DNA of 64,000 nucleotides from Streptomyces clavifer. Lineage in GTDB: Bacteria > Actinomycetota > Actinomycetes > Streptomycetales > Streptomycetaceae. Under the pieces are notes generated by a model. It did no database searches. It was not told where the DNA came from and saw nothing but the letters and a program-made list of their open reading frames with translations. Each line of letters starts with the position of its first letter. The stretch's first letter is position 1. Below are positions 14,208 through 23,560 of this stretch, in pieces. A program made the translations under genes and the position numbers. Location: positions 930,001 to 994,000 of the forward strand of contig BMWJ01000001.1 in NCBI GenBank assembly GCA_014651175.1, in the 5' to 3' direction.

Positions 14208-17200
14208 CTAACGCTCCTGGTTGTAGGTAGTACTTGTGTCCGACCCCGCGGTACGTCCCCGCAGTACGCCGCGGCGCAGGTTGCTCAACCTGCCCCGGAT
14301 GTCCTCGGGTGCGCGGGAGACCTGTGGGCCGCCCTGCTGGGTCTGCTCCGCAGTGCCCTCGACCAGATTGGCCTTGGGCACGCGCCGGGGGAGCCCGGAC
14401 GGGGTGATGCCGCCCGCCTTCGGCTCCCGGAGCTTCTCGGCACGCTCCCAGCGCTCGTCGTTGGCCGAGCGCCAGTCGTCGGTGCCGTCCCCGTTCGCCT
14501 GCTCTTCGTGCCGCTGTTCCTGCTGGGGGCGCTGCCGCTGCTCCGGCGGGGCGGGCTGATCGTTGCCCCGGCCGGTGGGCTGCCAGTGCTGCTGCCCGGC
14601 ACCCCGGCGCGGGAGACCCGCGTCGGTCAGTTCGTGGCCGTCCTTCGGGGCCGGACCCGACGGGTCGAAGCCTACGGGCTCCGGCGCCTCTTCGGGAGTG
14701 CTCGGCGCCGATTCCGCTTGCGGCTGCCCGAGGGGGTCGTACCCGCCCTGATACGTGCCCTGATCCGTCCACTCGCCCTGGTCGGGCTGCTCGGAGCCGG
14801 GTGTGAACGGATCGGCGTACTGCTCCTGCTGGGCCTCCGGGGCGGCGTACGCGGATTCCGTATAGCCGTTCTGCTGGGGCTGCTGGGGCTGCTGCTGGTA
14901 ACCGCCGTCGGGGGCGTACTGGTCGTAGCCGCCGTCGTAGCCCGGCTGCGCGTAGCCCTGCTGCTGCTCCTGCGCGTACGGCTGCTCCTGCGCGTACGGC
15001 TGCTCGGGGGCGTACGGCTGCCCGCCGTAGGTCTCCTGGGCGAACTGCTGCTGCGCGGCCGGATCCTGGAACGCCGGACGCTCGCCGCCCGTCTGCGCCT
15101 CCAGTGCGGCCCGCCGCTCCTCACGCATCAGCGAGCGGTTGACCGGGTCCAGCCGAGGCGAGTCCGCCGCAGGGGTGTCGTAGCGCGAGTCGTCGAAGCC
15201 GAGCTCCGCCGCCGTGCGCATGGGGAGCTGCTGCTGCGGCATCGGTTCGAACGCCTGCGGCTGCGGCTGCTGCTGCTCGGCCATGATCGAGGAGACGGTG
15301 AAGTCGCTCTGCGGAGTGGACTCGCCACCGCCACCGTGGGTGATGGGGTCCGGCAGCATGACCAGCGAGGTGGTCCCCGCCTGCTCGCCCGAGGGGCGCA
15401 GCTGGACGCGGATGCCGTGCCGGTCGGCCAGCCGGCCGACCACGAACAGGCCCATGCGCTGGGACACCGCGGCGTCCACGGTCGGCGGGTTGGCCAGCTT
15501 GTGGTTGATGTCCGCGAAGTCCTCGGCGGTGAGGCCGATTCCCTTGTCGTGGATCTCGACCATGACACGGCCGTCGGGCAGCCGGGTCGCGGTCACCCGC
15601 ACCTTGGTCTGGGGGGAGGAGAACGTGGTGGCGTTCTCCAGCAGCTCGGCCAGCAGGTGCACGAGGTCGGTCACGGCCTGGCCGTGGATCTCGCTCTCCG
15701 GTACACCGGTGAGCTCGATGCGCTCGTAGGACTCCACCTCGGAGGAGGCGGCGCGCAGCACGTCGACGAGCGGCACCGGCTGGTTCCAGCGGCGGCCGGG
15801 CTCCTCGCCCGCGAGGACGAGGAGGTTCTCGCCGTTGCGGCGCATACGGGTGGCCAGGTGGTCCAGCTTGAAGAGGCTGTCCAACTGGTCCGGGTCGGCC
15901 TCGTTGTTCTCCAGGTCGGTGATGAGGGTCAGCTGGCCCTCGATGAGCGACTGGTTGCGGCGCGACAGGTTGGTGAAGATCGCGTTGACGTTGCCCCGCA
16001 GCATGGCCTGCTCGGCAGCGAGCCGGACCGCCTCGCGGTGCACCTGGTCGAAGGCGCGGGCGACCTCGCCGATCTCGTCCTGGGTGTTGATCGGGATCGG
16101 CTGCACCCGGGTGTCCACCCGGCCGGGCTCGGTCCGCGACAGCTGGTCGACGAGCATCGGCAGGCGCTGCTCGGCGATGCCGAACGCGGCGGTGCGCAGC
16201 TGCCGCATCGAGCGGCTCATCTGGCGGGCCATGAGACCGGCGATGATGAAGGCGGCCAGCAGCGCGATGATCACGATCGCGGCGTTGATGATCGCGTCGT
16301 TCCTGGCGCTGGAGGAGATCTCAGCGGCCTCGGTCACCGCCTTGTCGACGAGCTCGTCCTCGACCGTGGTGTAGCCGTCGAACTTCGCCGTGGCAGCGGC
16401 CATCCAGGTCTCGGGGGTGATCCCCTTGGCCTTCAGCTGCTCGGGGCTCTTGCCCAGACCGATCTGCTGGGCCATGCCGTCGAAGACCGAACCGTCGATG
16501 CTCGGCGGCATCACGAACGGCTCGCCGGTCGCCTCGGCCCGGGTCCTGGCCTCCTTGAGCTGCGTGGCGCCCTCGGCGGCCTTGCCGGCCATGACTTCCT
16601 TGAGCCGGGCCGCGTCGGCCTCCGTACCACCGGAGACGAACTCGCCGAGGGCGATCTGCTCCAGGTAGTTGTACGAGCCGAACGCCTTGACCTGGTCGTT
16701 GAACTTGCCCTGCTCCTGGCTCGGGCGCACCAGAAGGTGCATGCCGATCGAGCGCTGGAGCGATTCTGCGGCCTTGGCCAGCTCGATCGCGTAGACGGTC
16801 CGGCCGTAACTGGTGATGTTGCCCGTACCCAGGCCGAGCTCGTTGGAGAACTCCATCAGCGAGTGCTGGACCTTGGTGTAGCCCTCTTCCGTCTTCACCG
16901 GGTCCATCGCCTCGGCGTAGGCGGCCTTGCGCAGTTCGGGGAGCAGCGGCTCCTCCACCTTGAACAGCTTGAGGCGGCGCTTTAGGCCCTGCTTCTCCGG
17001 CATGTTCTGCACGGCGGCGTCGAACTGCTCCGCGGTCTCGTCCGTCTTCGCGCGCACCTGCTCCACCTCGGCGGCGGTGCGTTCGTTGGACAGCAGCGGC
17101 TGGGCGGTGAGGTCACGCTCGTTCAGCAGCGCCTGTCCGTACGCGGAGGCGGCTCGCACGACCTGCGCCGTCTTCTCCGCGTCCTGGGCCTCGTTCCAGG

Positions 17201-17435
17201 TGTCGATCGACCCCTTCACCTGGAAGCCGCCCATGACCAGGCCGACCAGGGCGGGTATCAGGAGGATCGCGTTCAGCCGGGTGGGCACCCGCCAGTTGCG
17301 CGGGGCCAGCCGGCTGGTGCTGCCACCTGCCGGCTCCGGCAGGGACGTGTCCGCAGGCGACGCGTCAGCGCGCGGCGGCGGGGTGAAGTTTCCCCGCTCC
17401 GGCTGCGCCGCGGAGCCCTCGTTGCTTCGCCTCAC
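14208..17435 (-). CDS. cvnA2: Conservon sensor-kinase-like protein CvnA
   Basis: A 1075-residue membrane protein: short cytosolic N-terminus, membrane helix near residues 56-75, a ~310-residue extracellular nitrate/sensor-type (NIT) domain, second helix near 387-410, HAMP, a dimerisation helix with K-L-D-H-L-A-T-R-M-R-R and an ATPase domain (E-L-L-E-N-A N-box; D-K-G-I-G-L). The last ~330 residues are Q/P/Y/E-rich disorder with Y-A-Q-E-Q-P repeats. The kinase-like N-box and G-box are intact, but conservon A proteins have no response regulator partner here. First gene of its operon. Confidence 0.93.
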   Translation of the reverse strand: MRRSNEGSAAQPERGNFTPPPRADASPADTSLPEPAGGSTSRLAPRNWRVPTRLNAILLIPALVGLVMGGFQVKGSIDTWNEAQDAEKTAQVVRAASAYGQALLNERDLTAQPLLSNERTAAEVEQVRAKTDETAEQFDAAVQNMPEKQGLKRRLKLFKVEEPLLPELRKAAYAEAMDPVKTEEGYTKVQHSLMEFSNELGLGTGNITSYGRTVYAIELAKAAESLQRSIGMHLLVRPSQEQGKFNDQVKAFGSYNYLEQIALGEFVSGGTEADAARLKEVMAGKAAEGATQLKEARTRAEATGEPFVMPPSIDGSVFDGMAQQIGLGKSPEQLKAKGITPETWMAAATAKFDGYTTVEDELVDKAVTEAAEISSSARNDAIINAAIVIIALLAAFIIAGLMARQMSRSMRQLRTAAFGIAEQRLPMLVDQLSRTEPGRVDTRVQPIPINTQDEIGEVARAFDQVHREAVRLAAEQAMLRGNVNAIFTNLSRRNQSLIEGQLTLITDLENNEADPDQLDSLFKLDHLATRMRRNGENLLVLAGEEPGRRWNQPVPLVDVLRAASSEVESYERIELTGVPESEIHGQAVTDLVHLLAELLENATTFSSPQTKVRVTATRLPDGRVMVEIHDKGIGLTAEDFADINHKLANPPTVDAAVSQRMGLFVVGRLADRHGIRVQLRPSGEQAGTTSLVMLPDPITHGGGGESTPQSDFTVSSIMAEQQQPQPQAFEPMPQQQLPMRTAAELGFDDSRYDTPAADSPRLDPVNRSLMREERRAALEAQTGGERPAFQDPAAQQQFAQETYGGQPYAPEQPYAQEQPYAQEQQQGYAQPGYDGGYDQYAPDGGYQQQPQQPQQNGYTESAYAAPEAQQEQYADPFTPGSEQPDQGEWTDQGTYQGGYDPLGQPQAESAPSTPEEAPEPVGFDPSGPAPKDGHELTDAGLPRRGAGQQHWQPTGRGNDQPAPPEQRQRPQQEQRHEEQANGDGTDDWRSANDERWERAEKLREPKAGGITPSGLPRRVPKANLVEGTAEQTQQGGPQVSRAPEDIRGRLSNLRRGVLRGRTAGSDTSTTYNQER

Positions 17436-17605
17436 TCGACCAACAACCTCTCGGCGTCGGCACCAACGTTGTGCCGGATTATTCGTTCAGGGCCGTACTG
17501 CTCAGTAGTTCGAGGCATTGCAGCATGCGGACGGGCCGCCTTCCAAACAGTCGGAATATTTGATTCCGGGTGGCCCATGTCTCGCATAAAACGGGCATAA
17601 AGAGC

Positions 17606-17629
17606 GAGCCCCGTCAAAAGGCGGGGCTC
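17606..17629 (-). terminator. Second hairpin after the outer conservon
   Basis: GAGCCCCG (17606-17613) and CGGGGCTC (17622-17629) with an 8-nt A-rich loop, between the outer conservon's end and cvnA2's promoter. Confidence 0.6.
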
Positions 17630-17706
17630 AGGTGAGCGCAGTGGTACTGATCGGATGCGTCGGGTGGCGTTGTGGTTCCGATTCTCTGTCGAAATGTTAT
17701 GAACAC

Positions 17707-17742
17707 GGGGGCGGATCGTGTCATAGGACACAGTCCGCCCCC
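17707..17742 (-). terminator. Terminator after cvnD of the outer conservon
   Basis: GGGGGCGGA...GTGTC (17707-17722) pairs with GACAC...TCCGCCCCC (17727-17742) around an ATAG loop with a small internal mismatch, 43 bp past the cvnD stop. Confidence 0.7.
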
Positions 17743-17784
17743 GCTCGACTACAACAACTTCCGTAGATCAATCCCGAATTGCGG

Positions 17785-18366
17785 TCACTTGAGCCGGGCC
17801 ATCAGTGCGTGCTCCACGAGCGTGATCAGACCGCTCTTGGCGTCGGCGCGGTGACGGGCGTCCGTCGTGATGATCGGTGCGTCCGGTCCGATCTGCAAGG
17901 CCTCGCGCACCTCCTCGGGGGTGTAGGGCTGGTGTCCGTCGAAGCCGTTGAGGGCGATGACGAAGGGGAGGCCGCTGTTCTCGAAGTAGTCGACCGCGGG
18001 GAAGCAGTCGGCGAGGCGGCGGGTGTCGACGAGGACGACGGCGCCGATGGCGCCGCGGACCAGGTCGTCCCACATGAACCAGAGGCGGTCCTGTCCGGGG
18101 GTTCCGAACAGGTACAGGATCAGGTCCTGGTCCAGGGTGATGCGTCCGAAGTCCATGGCCACCGTGGTGGTGGTCTTGTCCCCGGTGTGGGTCAGGTCGT
18201 CGATGCCCGCGGACGCGGACGTCATCACGGCTTCGGTGCGCAGCGGGTTGATCTCCGAAACGGCACCGACGAACGTGGTCTTACCCACGCCGAAGCCGCC
18301 CGCCACGACGATCTTCGCCGAAGTGGTAGCGCGGCCCGTGCCGCCACTAGAGCTTGCGAAGTCCAC
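17785..18366 (-). CDS. cvnD1: Conservon GTPase CvnD (outer conservon)
   Basis: A 193-residue Ras-like GTPase, the same length as the one at 12500 and differing from it at few positions (for example H/Y near N-G-F-D-G-[HY]-Q-P-Y and E/D in T-P-[ED]-E-V-R-E). G1 GGFGVGKTT and the F-G-T-P-G-Q-D-R segment are unchanged. It overlaps cvnC by 20 bp and ends the operon. Bases 17936-18270 are identical to the inner copy. Confidence 0.93.
   Translation of the reverse strand: MDFASSSGGTGRATTSAKIVVAGGFGVGKTTFVGAVSEINPLRTEAVMTSASAGIDDLTHTGDKTTTTVAMDFGRITLDQDLILYLFGTPGQDRLWFMWDDLVRGAIGAVVLVDTRRLADCFPAVDYFENSGLPFVIALNGFDGHQPYTPEEVREALQIGPDAPIITTDARHRADAKSGLITLVEHALMARLK
17936..18270. repeat. 335-bp segment identical to 12651-12985
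   Basis: Partner of the identical segment in the inner cvnD, 5.3 kb apart in the same orientation. After one mismatch (18271 against 12986) identity continues for ~26 more bases. Confidence 0.85.
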
Positions 18367-18754
18367 TGAGCACCCTTTCGAGCAGTGTCACATCCGGCGC
18401 GCCGCCGGCCTCTCCATTGCCCGGCTGGTGGATGGCCACCATGCCGGCTTCCGCCAGGTCCGCAACGAGGATCCTGGCCACGCCCAAAGGCATGGACAGC
18501 AGGGCCGAGACCTCGGCCACCGACTTGACCTCGCGGCAGAGGTGGCAGATCCGCTGATGCTCCGGGAGCAGGGTCCCGAGGTGAGCGGGGTCCGCTGTTG
18601 TGCTGACCAGCGCCTCTATCGCGAGCTGGTAGCGGGGCCGTGTCCGGCCGCCGGTCATTGCGTAGGGACGGACCAGCGGCTGGTCGCCTTCACCGTCGTA
18701 CGACGCGTGGTGCAGTGCGCCGTACGGATCAGGTGAGGCGGGTGGCGGGGTCAT
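18347..18754 (-). CDS. cvnC1: Conservon protein CvnC (DUF742)
   Basis: A 135-residue DUF742 protein, almost only the core domain: V-R-P-Y-A-M-T-G-G-R-T-R-P-R-Y-Q-L, then E-H-Q-R-I-C-H-L-C and the shared end L-L-E-R-V-L-S-G-L-R-K-L. It lacks the long Q-rich tail of the inner paralogue. The C-x-x-C pair is present in both copies. It overlaps cvnD by 20 bp, as in the inner conservon. Confidence 0.92.
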   Translation of the reverse strand: MTPPPASPDPYGALHHASYDGEGDQPLVRPYAMTGGRTRPRYQLAIEALVSTTADPAHLGTLLPEHQRICHLCREVKSVAEVSALLSMPLGVARILVADLAEAGMVAIHQPGNGEAGGAPDVTLLERVLSGLRKL

Positions 18755-18888
18755 GAATCCTCCGGGCGTGACAGCAGGGTGTCGCCTTGCCGTCGAAAGG
18801 GGCCGGTGAGGGGGCTGGGGCGGCCGGACGGGTGAGGGTTTTGAGTAGTACCTGGGGGGATCGTGTCAGCTGTCTGCTGCATGGCCGC

Positions 18889-19311
18889 CTAGTGGAGCAG
18901 ACTGCCTTGTAGTTCAGCGCGGAGGTCGGGGGTGAGGACGGTCCCCGCGCGGTCGACGAGGAGTGCCATCTCGTATCCGACCAGACCGATGTCGGCGTCC
19001 GGATGGGCGAGGACGGCGAGGGACGATCCGTCGGAGATGGACATGAGGAAGAGGAATCCTCGCTCCATCTCCACAACGGTCTGGCTCACGGCGCCGCCTT
19101 CGAAGATCCGGGAGGCGCCCGCCGTCAGCGACGTCAGGCCGGAGGCGACGGCCGCCAGCTGATCGGCGCGGTCGCGCGGGAAACCTTCGGACATCGCCAG
19201 CAGCAGGCCATCCGCGGAGACCACCACCGTGTGCGACACCCCTGGGGTGTTGTCCACGAAATTGGTGATCAGCCAGTTCAGATTCTGCGCGGCCTGACTC
19301 ATGGGGCTCAA
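18889..19311 (-). CDS. cvnB1: Conservon roadblock/LC7 protein CvnB
   Basis: A 140-residue roadblock/LC7 protein nearly identical to the copy at 13784; about 240 bp are also near-identical at DNA level. The frame can start at TTG 19311, directly after the cvnA stop with AGGAG well placed inside the cvnA end, or at ATG 19302, which is too far from that site. I keep the TTG, matching the GTG used by the paralogue. It should bind the adjacent GTPase. Confidence 0.9.
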   Translation of the reverse strand: MSPMSQAAQNLNWLITNFVDNTPGVSHTVVVSADGLLLAMSEGFPRDRADQLAAVASGLTSLTAGASRIFEGGAVSQTVVEMERGFLFLMSISDGSSLAVLAHPDADIGLVGYEMALLVDRAGTVLTPDLRAELQGSLLH

Positions 19312-22300
19312 CTAACGCTCCTGCTGGTGAGTGGGGCCGAGATGGATACTGCCGGTAGACGGACCGTTGTTGGCCTGTCGTCCCTGCTGGATGCCCCGGC
19401 GGAGATTGGTCAGACGGCCGCGTACGTCATCGGGCGCACGCGAGACCTGGGGTCCGGACTGATGATTCTGCTGCTGAGCAGTGCCCGGCACCAAATTGGC
19501 ACGTGGAACACGGCGGGGAAGTCCGGACGTTGTGATCCCGCCCGCTGCGGGCTTCTTGACGCGCTCCGCCTGCCGGACGAGTTCGTCGTTCGGCGAAGTG
19601 CGCCAGGAACTGGTGGGGGCGGTGTCGGCCGCACCACGCCGTGGCATGGGCGGAGCGGGGGTGTCCGCCGCCTCCGGAGCGGCCGGTGCCTGCGGCTGCT
19701 CGGCAGCGGGCGGCTGGCCGCCCTGCTGCACGCCGTGGAACCAGTTCGTCTCCAGCGTGTCGTACAGCGGCGTACGCCCGTCCCCCGGACCGGCCGGCGG
19801 CAGGGCCTCGTGCTGCTGCGGCAGCGCAGGGCGCTGCTGCAGCTCTCCGCCGGCCGGAGCCGGCGGGAGAGGTGCGCCGAAGTCGGCGTTGTCGCGCTGA
19901 CGGGGTGCGGGCATCTGCTGGTACTGCGGAGGCTGGGCTCCGTAGCCCTGGTCCTGCGGCAGCGGGGCGTCGTAGTCGGGGCGGGCGAACTGGGCGGTGC
20001 TCGCCGGGTCCGGCGCCTGCGGTGCCTGCGGCGCGGAGAAGTCCGGCCGGGCGAACTCCGACGTGGCGGCTGGGCCCTGACGGTCGTTCATCGGCGGACG
20101 CTGGTGCGGCGCGTCGAAGGGCTGGTGCGGGGCGGAGGTACCCGGGCGGGCGAACCTGCCGGAGTCGGGCTCCTCGTGCCCGCGCGGAGCGTCCAACGGC
20201 GTATACCCCGGCGCGGCCTGCTCCTCGACGCCCCAGCTCGTGTTCTGGGGACGCTGCTGCTGAGGGTTGCCGCCGGGCAGCTCGGCCCGCGGCGCCCCGG
20301 TGGGCGGCAGCTGGCGGCCGGGCTGCTGGAAGCCGCCCTGGTCGCCCTGTCCGTGCTGGGCCTGCTGCGGCTGCGGAGCCTGCCGTGCGGGCGGACCGCT
20401 CTGCTGGCCCGGCTGACCCGGACCGGAGTGGCCGAACAGGTTGGGCCGGCTCGGGTCCGTACCCGCGGAGTCCTGCTGACCGCGTGCGCCCATCCGGGCA
20501 CCGCCGAAGGCACCGGAGAGTCCGCCGCCCTGACGCGGGCCCTCGGGCCTGCCCTGGCTCGGCAGACCGGGAGCCTGCTGGCCGCCCGGGCCGGGGAATC
20601 CGGCGCCCGGCTGCTGGGGCTGACGGGGTCCGCCGTCGCGCGAGGGCAGCGCGGCCCGCGGACCGGAGCCCGCGCCGACCTGCCCGCGCGGCCCGGAACC
20701 GGAACCCAGGCCCTTGGCGGGAGCGGCCGGTGAACCGCCGGGACCGGGACGCTGGCCGCCGGGAGCGCCGCCACCGGCGAGGAGTCCGCCGGGAGCGCCG
20801 GGCTGCTGGCCCTGCTTGGACGGCGGCTGCTTGCCGCCGTGCGCGACCTCCATGGGCAGCATGACCAGTGCGGTCGTACCACCGGAGTCGGAGGGGCGCA
20901 GCTGGATCCGGATGCCGTGACGCAGGGACAGCCGGCCGACCACGAACAGACCCATGCGACGGGAGACCGAGACGTCCACGGTGGGCGGCGAGGCGAGCCG
21001 CTCGTTGATCGCGGCCAGGTCCTCGGGGGAGAGGCCGATGCCGGTGTCGTGGATCTCGACGAGCACACGTCCGTCGGGCAGTGCGTGACCGGTGACCCTG
21101 ACCTTCGTCTGCGGGGGGGAGAACGAGGTGGCGTTCTCCAGCAGCTCGGCGAGGAGGTGCACGAGGTCGTTGACGATCCGGCCGGCCACTTCGGTGGCGG
21201 GCACCGCGGCCAGCTCGATGCGCTCGTACTGCTCCACCTCGGAGGCGGCGGCACGGAGCACGTCGACCAGCGGGACGGGGCGGGTCCAGCGGCGGCCGGG
21301 TTCCTCGCCCGCGAGGACGAGGAGGTTCTCGCCGTTACGGCGCATACGGGTCGCGAGGTGGTCGAGCTTGAAGAGGGAGGACAGCTGGTCCGGGTCGGCC
21401 TCGCGCGCCTCCAGTTCGGAGATGAGCGAGAGCTGACGCTGGATGAGGCCCTGGCTGCGGCGCGAGAGGTTGGTGAACATCGCGTTGACGTTGCCTCGCA
21501 GCAGCGCCTGCTCGGCGGCCAGTCGGACCGCCTCGCGGTGCACGTCGTCGAAGGCCGCGGCCACCTGGCCGATCTCGTCCCGGGAGTGCACACCGACCGA
21601 TTCGACGGAGGTGTCGACGTCCTGCGGGTCGGTCTCGGAGAGCTGCCGGACGAGCTCGGGGAGCCGGTCCTGGGCGACCCGCGTCGCGGTGTCCTGCAGC
21701 CGTCGCAGCGACCGGATCATGGACCGTGCCACGACGAAGGCGCCGACCAGCGACACACCGAGGACGATGAGGATGACCGCACCGTTGATGAGGGCGTCGC
21801 GCTGCGACTCCTCACGCAGTTCGCGGGCCTTGGTCTCCATCTCACCGAGGAGCGAGGCCTCGATGGTCTTCATGGCCTGGATCTTGTTCGAGCTCTGGTC
21901 GTACCAGTCCATGTACGTACGGGCGGCGCTGCCCTGCATGCCCAGCGGGCTGTCGAGCACCTTCTTCGCGTACATGTCCGCGGAGGTGATCTCGGGGTTG
22001 CCGTTGTCCAGCGAGGCCAGCAGCTCCGTGGCGTCGGCCCCGGTGCTCGCGTAGGTGGCCTCGAACGTCTTGCGCGTCAGGTCTTCCTTGCTGAGCGCGT
22101 TGCGTCCGAAGGTCTTGTCGTTCTCGTCGAGGTCCGCCTTGGAGCCGTCGCCCCCCGGCAGGGCCGCGGCGATGATCGCGCGCTGGACCGACGCGTACTC
22201 CTTGGAGGCCGAGAAGGCCGCCAGGGCGCGGGTGCGCTTGATCATGTCCGGGTTGCTGGTCGCCTGCGCCATGTCCTGCGAGAGGCTCAGCAGCGAGTTG

Positions 22301-22983
22301 ATCAGCTGGCTGTACCGGTCGACCGTGTTGAGGCTGGGGGCGCCCTCGGCGTACGCGTCCTTGCGGATGCTGATGATCTGGCCGAGCTGGTTGCCGATCT
22401 GGCTGACGCTGGTGTGGATGCTGTCCAGCGCTTCGTCGCCCGGCGTGTTGCCGATCTTGTCGGTGGCCTCGAAGAAGGCGTCCTTGGCCCGGTCGGTCCG
22501 CTTCCGGGGGTCGGTGACCTTGAAGTCGGTCGCCTTCACGCCGTTCGACAGGGGGCCGGCCGACTTGTCGCGCTCCTCCTGGAGCGCGTTGGCGAGCGCC
22601 GTCGCCTGCTTGGTCATCTCGGTGAGGATCTGCATGTGCTCCAACTGGTCCATGTCGTTCATGGACTGGTTGATGCGCATTCCACCCAGGGTGGTCGCCG
22701 CGACCACGGGAAGGGCGAGCAGGGAGACGAGGCGCGTGCTGATGCGCCAGTTGCGCAGGGCCAGGCGTGAGCCGGTGCTGTTGGGACCTGCGGCCGTGGA
22801 GGGTGTGGGCGTCTCCGCGTCACTGCCGCTCGTCGTGCCCGATCGCTGTGTGCGGTCGCCGCTGTCGCCGGCTGCGGCCGGCCCGGGGTTCTGGGCGCGC
22901 TGGGGCGAGGAACCGCGGTCCGTCCCGCCGCGCGGCTCCTGTTCCGCCGGAGCGGTGCCATCCCTCTTGAAACGTCCCTGCAC
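19312..22983 (-). CDS. cvnA1: Conservon sensor-kinase-like protein CvnA (outer, longest)
   Basis: About 1223 residues from the GTG at 22983; the frame stays open to 23205 but upstream residues look non-coding, and an ATG at 23070 is another option. Order: disordered Pro/Gly N-terminus (~85 residues), membrane helix, NIT-type sensory region (~300), second helix, HAMP, K-L-D-H-L-A-T-R-M-R-R helix, ATPase domain with E-L-L-E-N-A and D-T-G-I-G-L. The last ~430 residues are G/P/Q-rich low complexity ending in T-H-Q-Q-E-R. The catalytic part aligns closely with the inner CvnA; the sensor and tail differ. Confidence 0.9.
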   Translation of the reverse strand: MQGRFKRDGTAPAEQEPRGGTDRGSSPQRAQNPGPAAAGDSGDRTQRSGTTSGSDAETPTPSTAAGPNSTGSRLALRNWRISTRLVSLLALPVVAATTLGGMRINQSMNDMDQLEHMQILTEMTKQATALANALQEERDKSAGPLSNGVKATDFKVTDPRKRTDRAKDAFFEATDKIGNTPGDEALDSIHTSVSQIGNQLGQIISIRKDAYAEGAPSLNTVDRYSQLINSLLSLSQDMAQATSNPDMIKRTRALAAFSASKEYASVQRAIIAAALPGGDGSKADLDENDKTFGRNALSKEDLTRKTFEATYASTGADATELLASLDNGNPEITSADMYAKKVLDSPLGMQGSAARTYMDWYDQSSNKIQAMKTIEASLLGEMETKARELREESQRDALINGAVILIVLGVSLVGAFVVARSMIRSLRRLQDTATRVAQDRLPELVRQLSETDPQDVDTSVESVGVHSRDEIGQVAAAFDDVHREAVRLAAEQALLRGNVNAMFTNLSRRSQGLIQRQLSLISELEAREADPDQLSSLFKLDHLATRMRRNGENLLVLAGEEPGRRWTRPVPLVDVLRAAASEVEQYERIELAAVPATEVAGRIVNDLVHLLAELLENATSFSPPQTKVRVTGHALPDGRVLVEIHDTGIGLSPEDLAAINERLASPPTVDVSVSRRMGLFVVGRLSLRHGIRIQLRPSDSGGTTALVMLPMEVAHGGKQPPSKQGQQPGAPGGLLAGGGAPGGQRPGPGGSPAAPAKGLGSGSGPRGQVGAGSGPRAALPSRDGGPRQPQQPGAGFPGPGGQQAPGLPSQGRPEGPRQGGGLSGAFGGARMGARGQQDSAGTDPSRPNLFGHSGPGQPGQQSGPPARQAPQPQQAQHGQGDQGGFQQPGRQLPPTGAPRAELPGGNPQQQRPQNTSWGVEEQAAPGYTPLDAPRGHEEPDSGRFARPGTSAPHQPFDAPHQRPPMNDRQGPAATSEFARPDFSAPQAPQAPDPASTAQFARPDYDAPLPQDQGYGAQPPQYQQMPAPRQRDNADFGAPLPPAPAGGELQQRPALPQQHEALPPAGPGDGRTPLYDTLETNWFHGVQQGGQPPAAEQPQAPAAPEAADTPAPPMPRRGAADTAPTSSWRTSPNDELVRQAERVKKPAAGGITTSGLPRRVPRANLVPGTAQQQNHQSGPQVSRAPDDVRGRLTNLRRGIQQGRQANNGPSTGSIHLGPTHQQER

Positions 22984-23560
22984 TAGCGTCGCAACCTCTG
23001 GACCAGGCGTCCCCTCCGCGTTGAGCGGGTGGGACGGTGTCGGCGTCGTGGGGCGCTGGACGCGCCCCATGGTGGTCGTGAGTGACCGGCGTACTTCCCC
23101 CTCCCGCCGCCACTCGGCGCTGCGTTGCGCCCCTGCGCGCCGGGCCTGAAACCCGCGGCGGTGCGTGGAATTCCAGCACAGAGGAGGATCTCCAACAAGG
23201 CCCACGTACCGGGCTGTGACCTGGATGACACGGTGTGATGGATGAGTAACAAGCCGTGGAAGGCGTTCGGGGGCAAAACGTCCGAAGAGGGGCGGTCCTC
23301 GGGGGTGCGCCCGGTGTCCCAGACGGCATGATCGGGAGCGGAATAAGAGATTCAGTGACGCATTGTCCGTTTTGATTCCAGTGACCCGCTGCCCGTAATG
23401 GCCCGTTTGTCGGCAACTTCGTGAGCAAACTCACATGATGATCGTCGTCTCTTCCCGGCTTGCCCGGGGAATCGGATGTTTAGCCTGGCGCTTTACAGGG
23501 ATAGCGAATCCGACAACCGGCGCCCTCCGGGCGCCCCAGTGACAAGGGTCCACACGGCAG
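22984..23560. other. Divergent promoter region between cvnA and the NPRRT small gene
   Basis: 577 bp with no supported gene. It includes a relatively AT-rich part (23330-23480) with direct repeats GATTCAGTGAC (23349-23359) and GATTCCAGTGAC (23374-23385). These could be activator sites serving either divergent gene. Confidence 0.5.

Larger units (their letters stand above)
17436..17784. other. Intergenic region between conservons
   Basis: 349 bp holding two tandem hairpins ending the outer conservon (17606-17629, 17707-17742) and, toward 17436, the presumed cvnA2 promoter. The stretch is less GC-rich than its neighbours. The ORFs across it have no supported start or domain. Confidence 0.6.

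Noticed and set aside
14124-16985. A 953-codon open frame antisense to cvnA
   Set aside because: It mirrors the cvnA reading frame in a very GC-rich gene, has Leu/Arg/Gly-biased composition and no domain; the minus-strand gene has clear kinase and NIT features.
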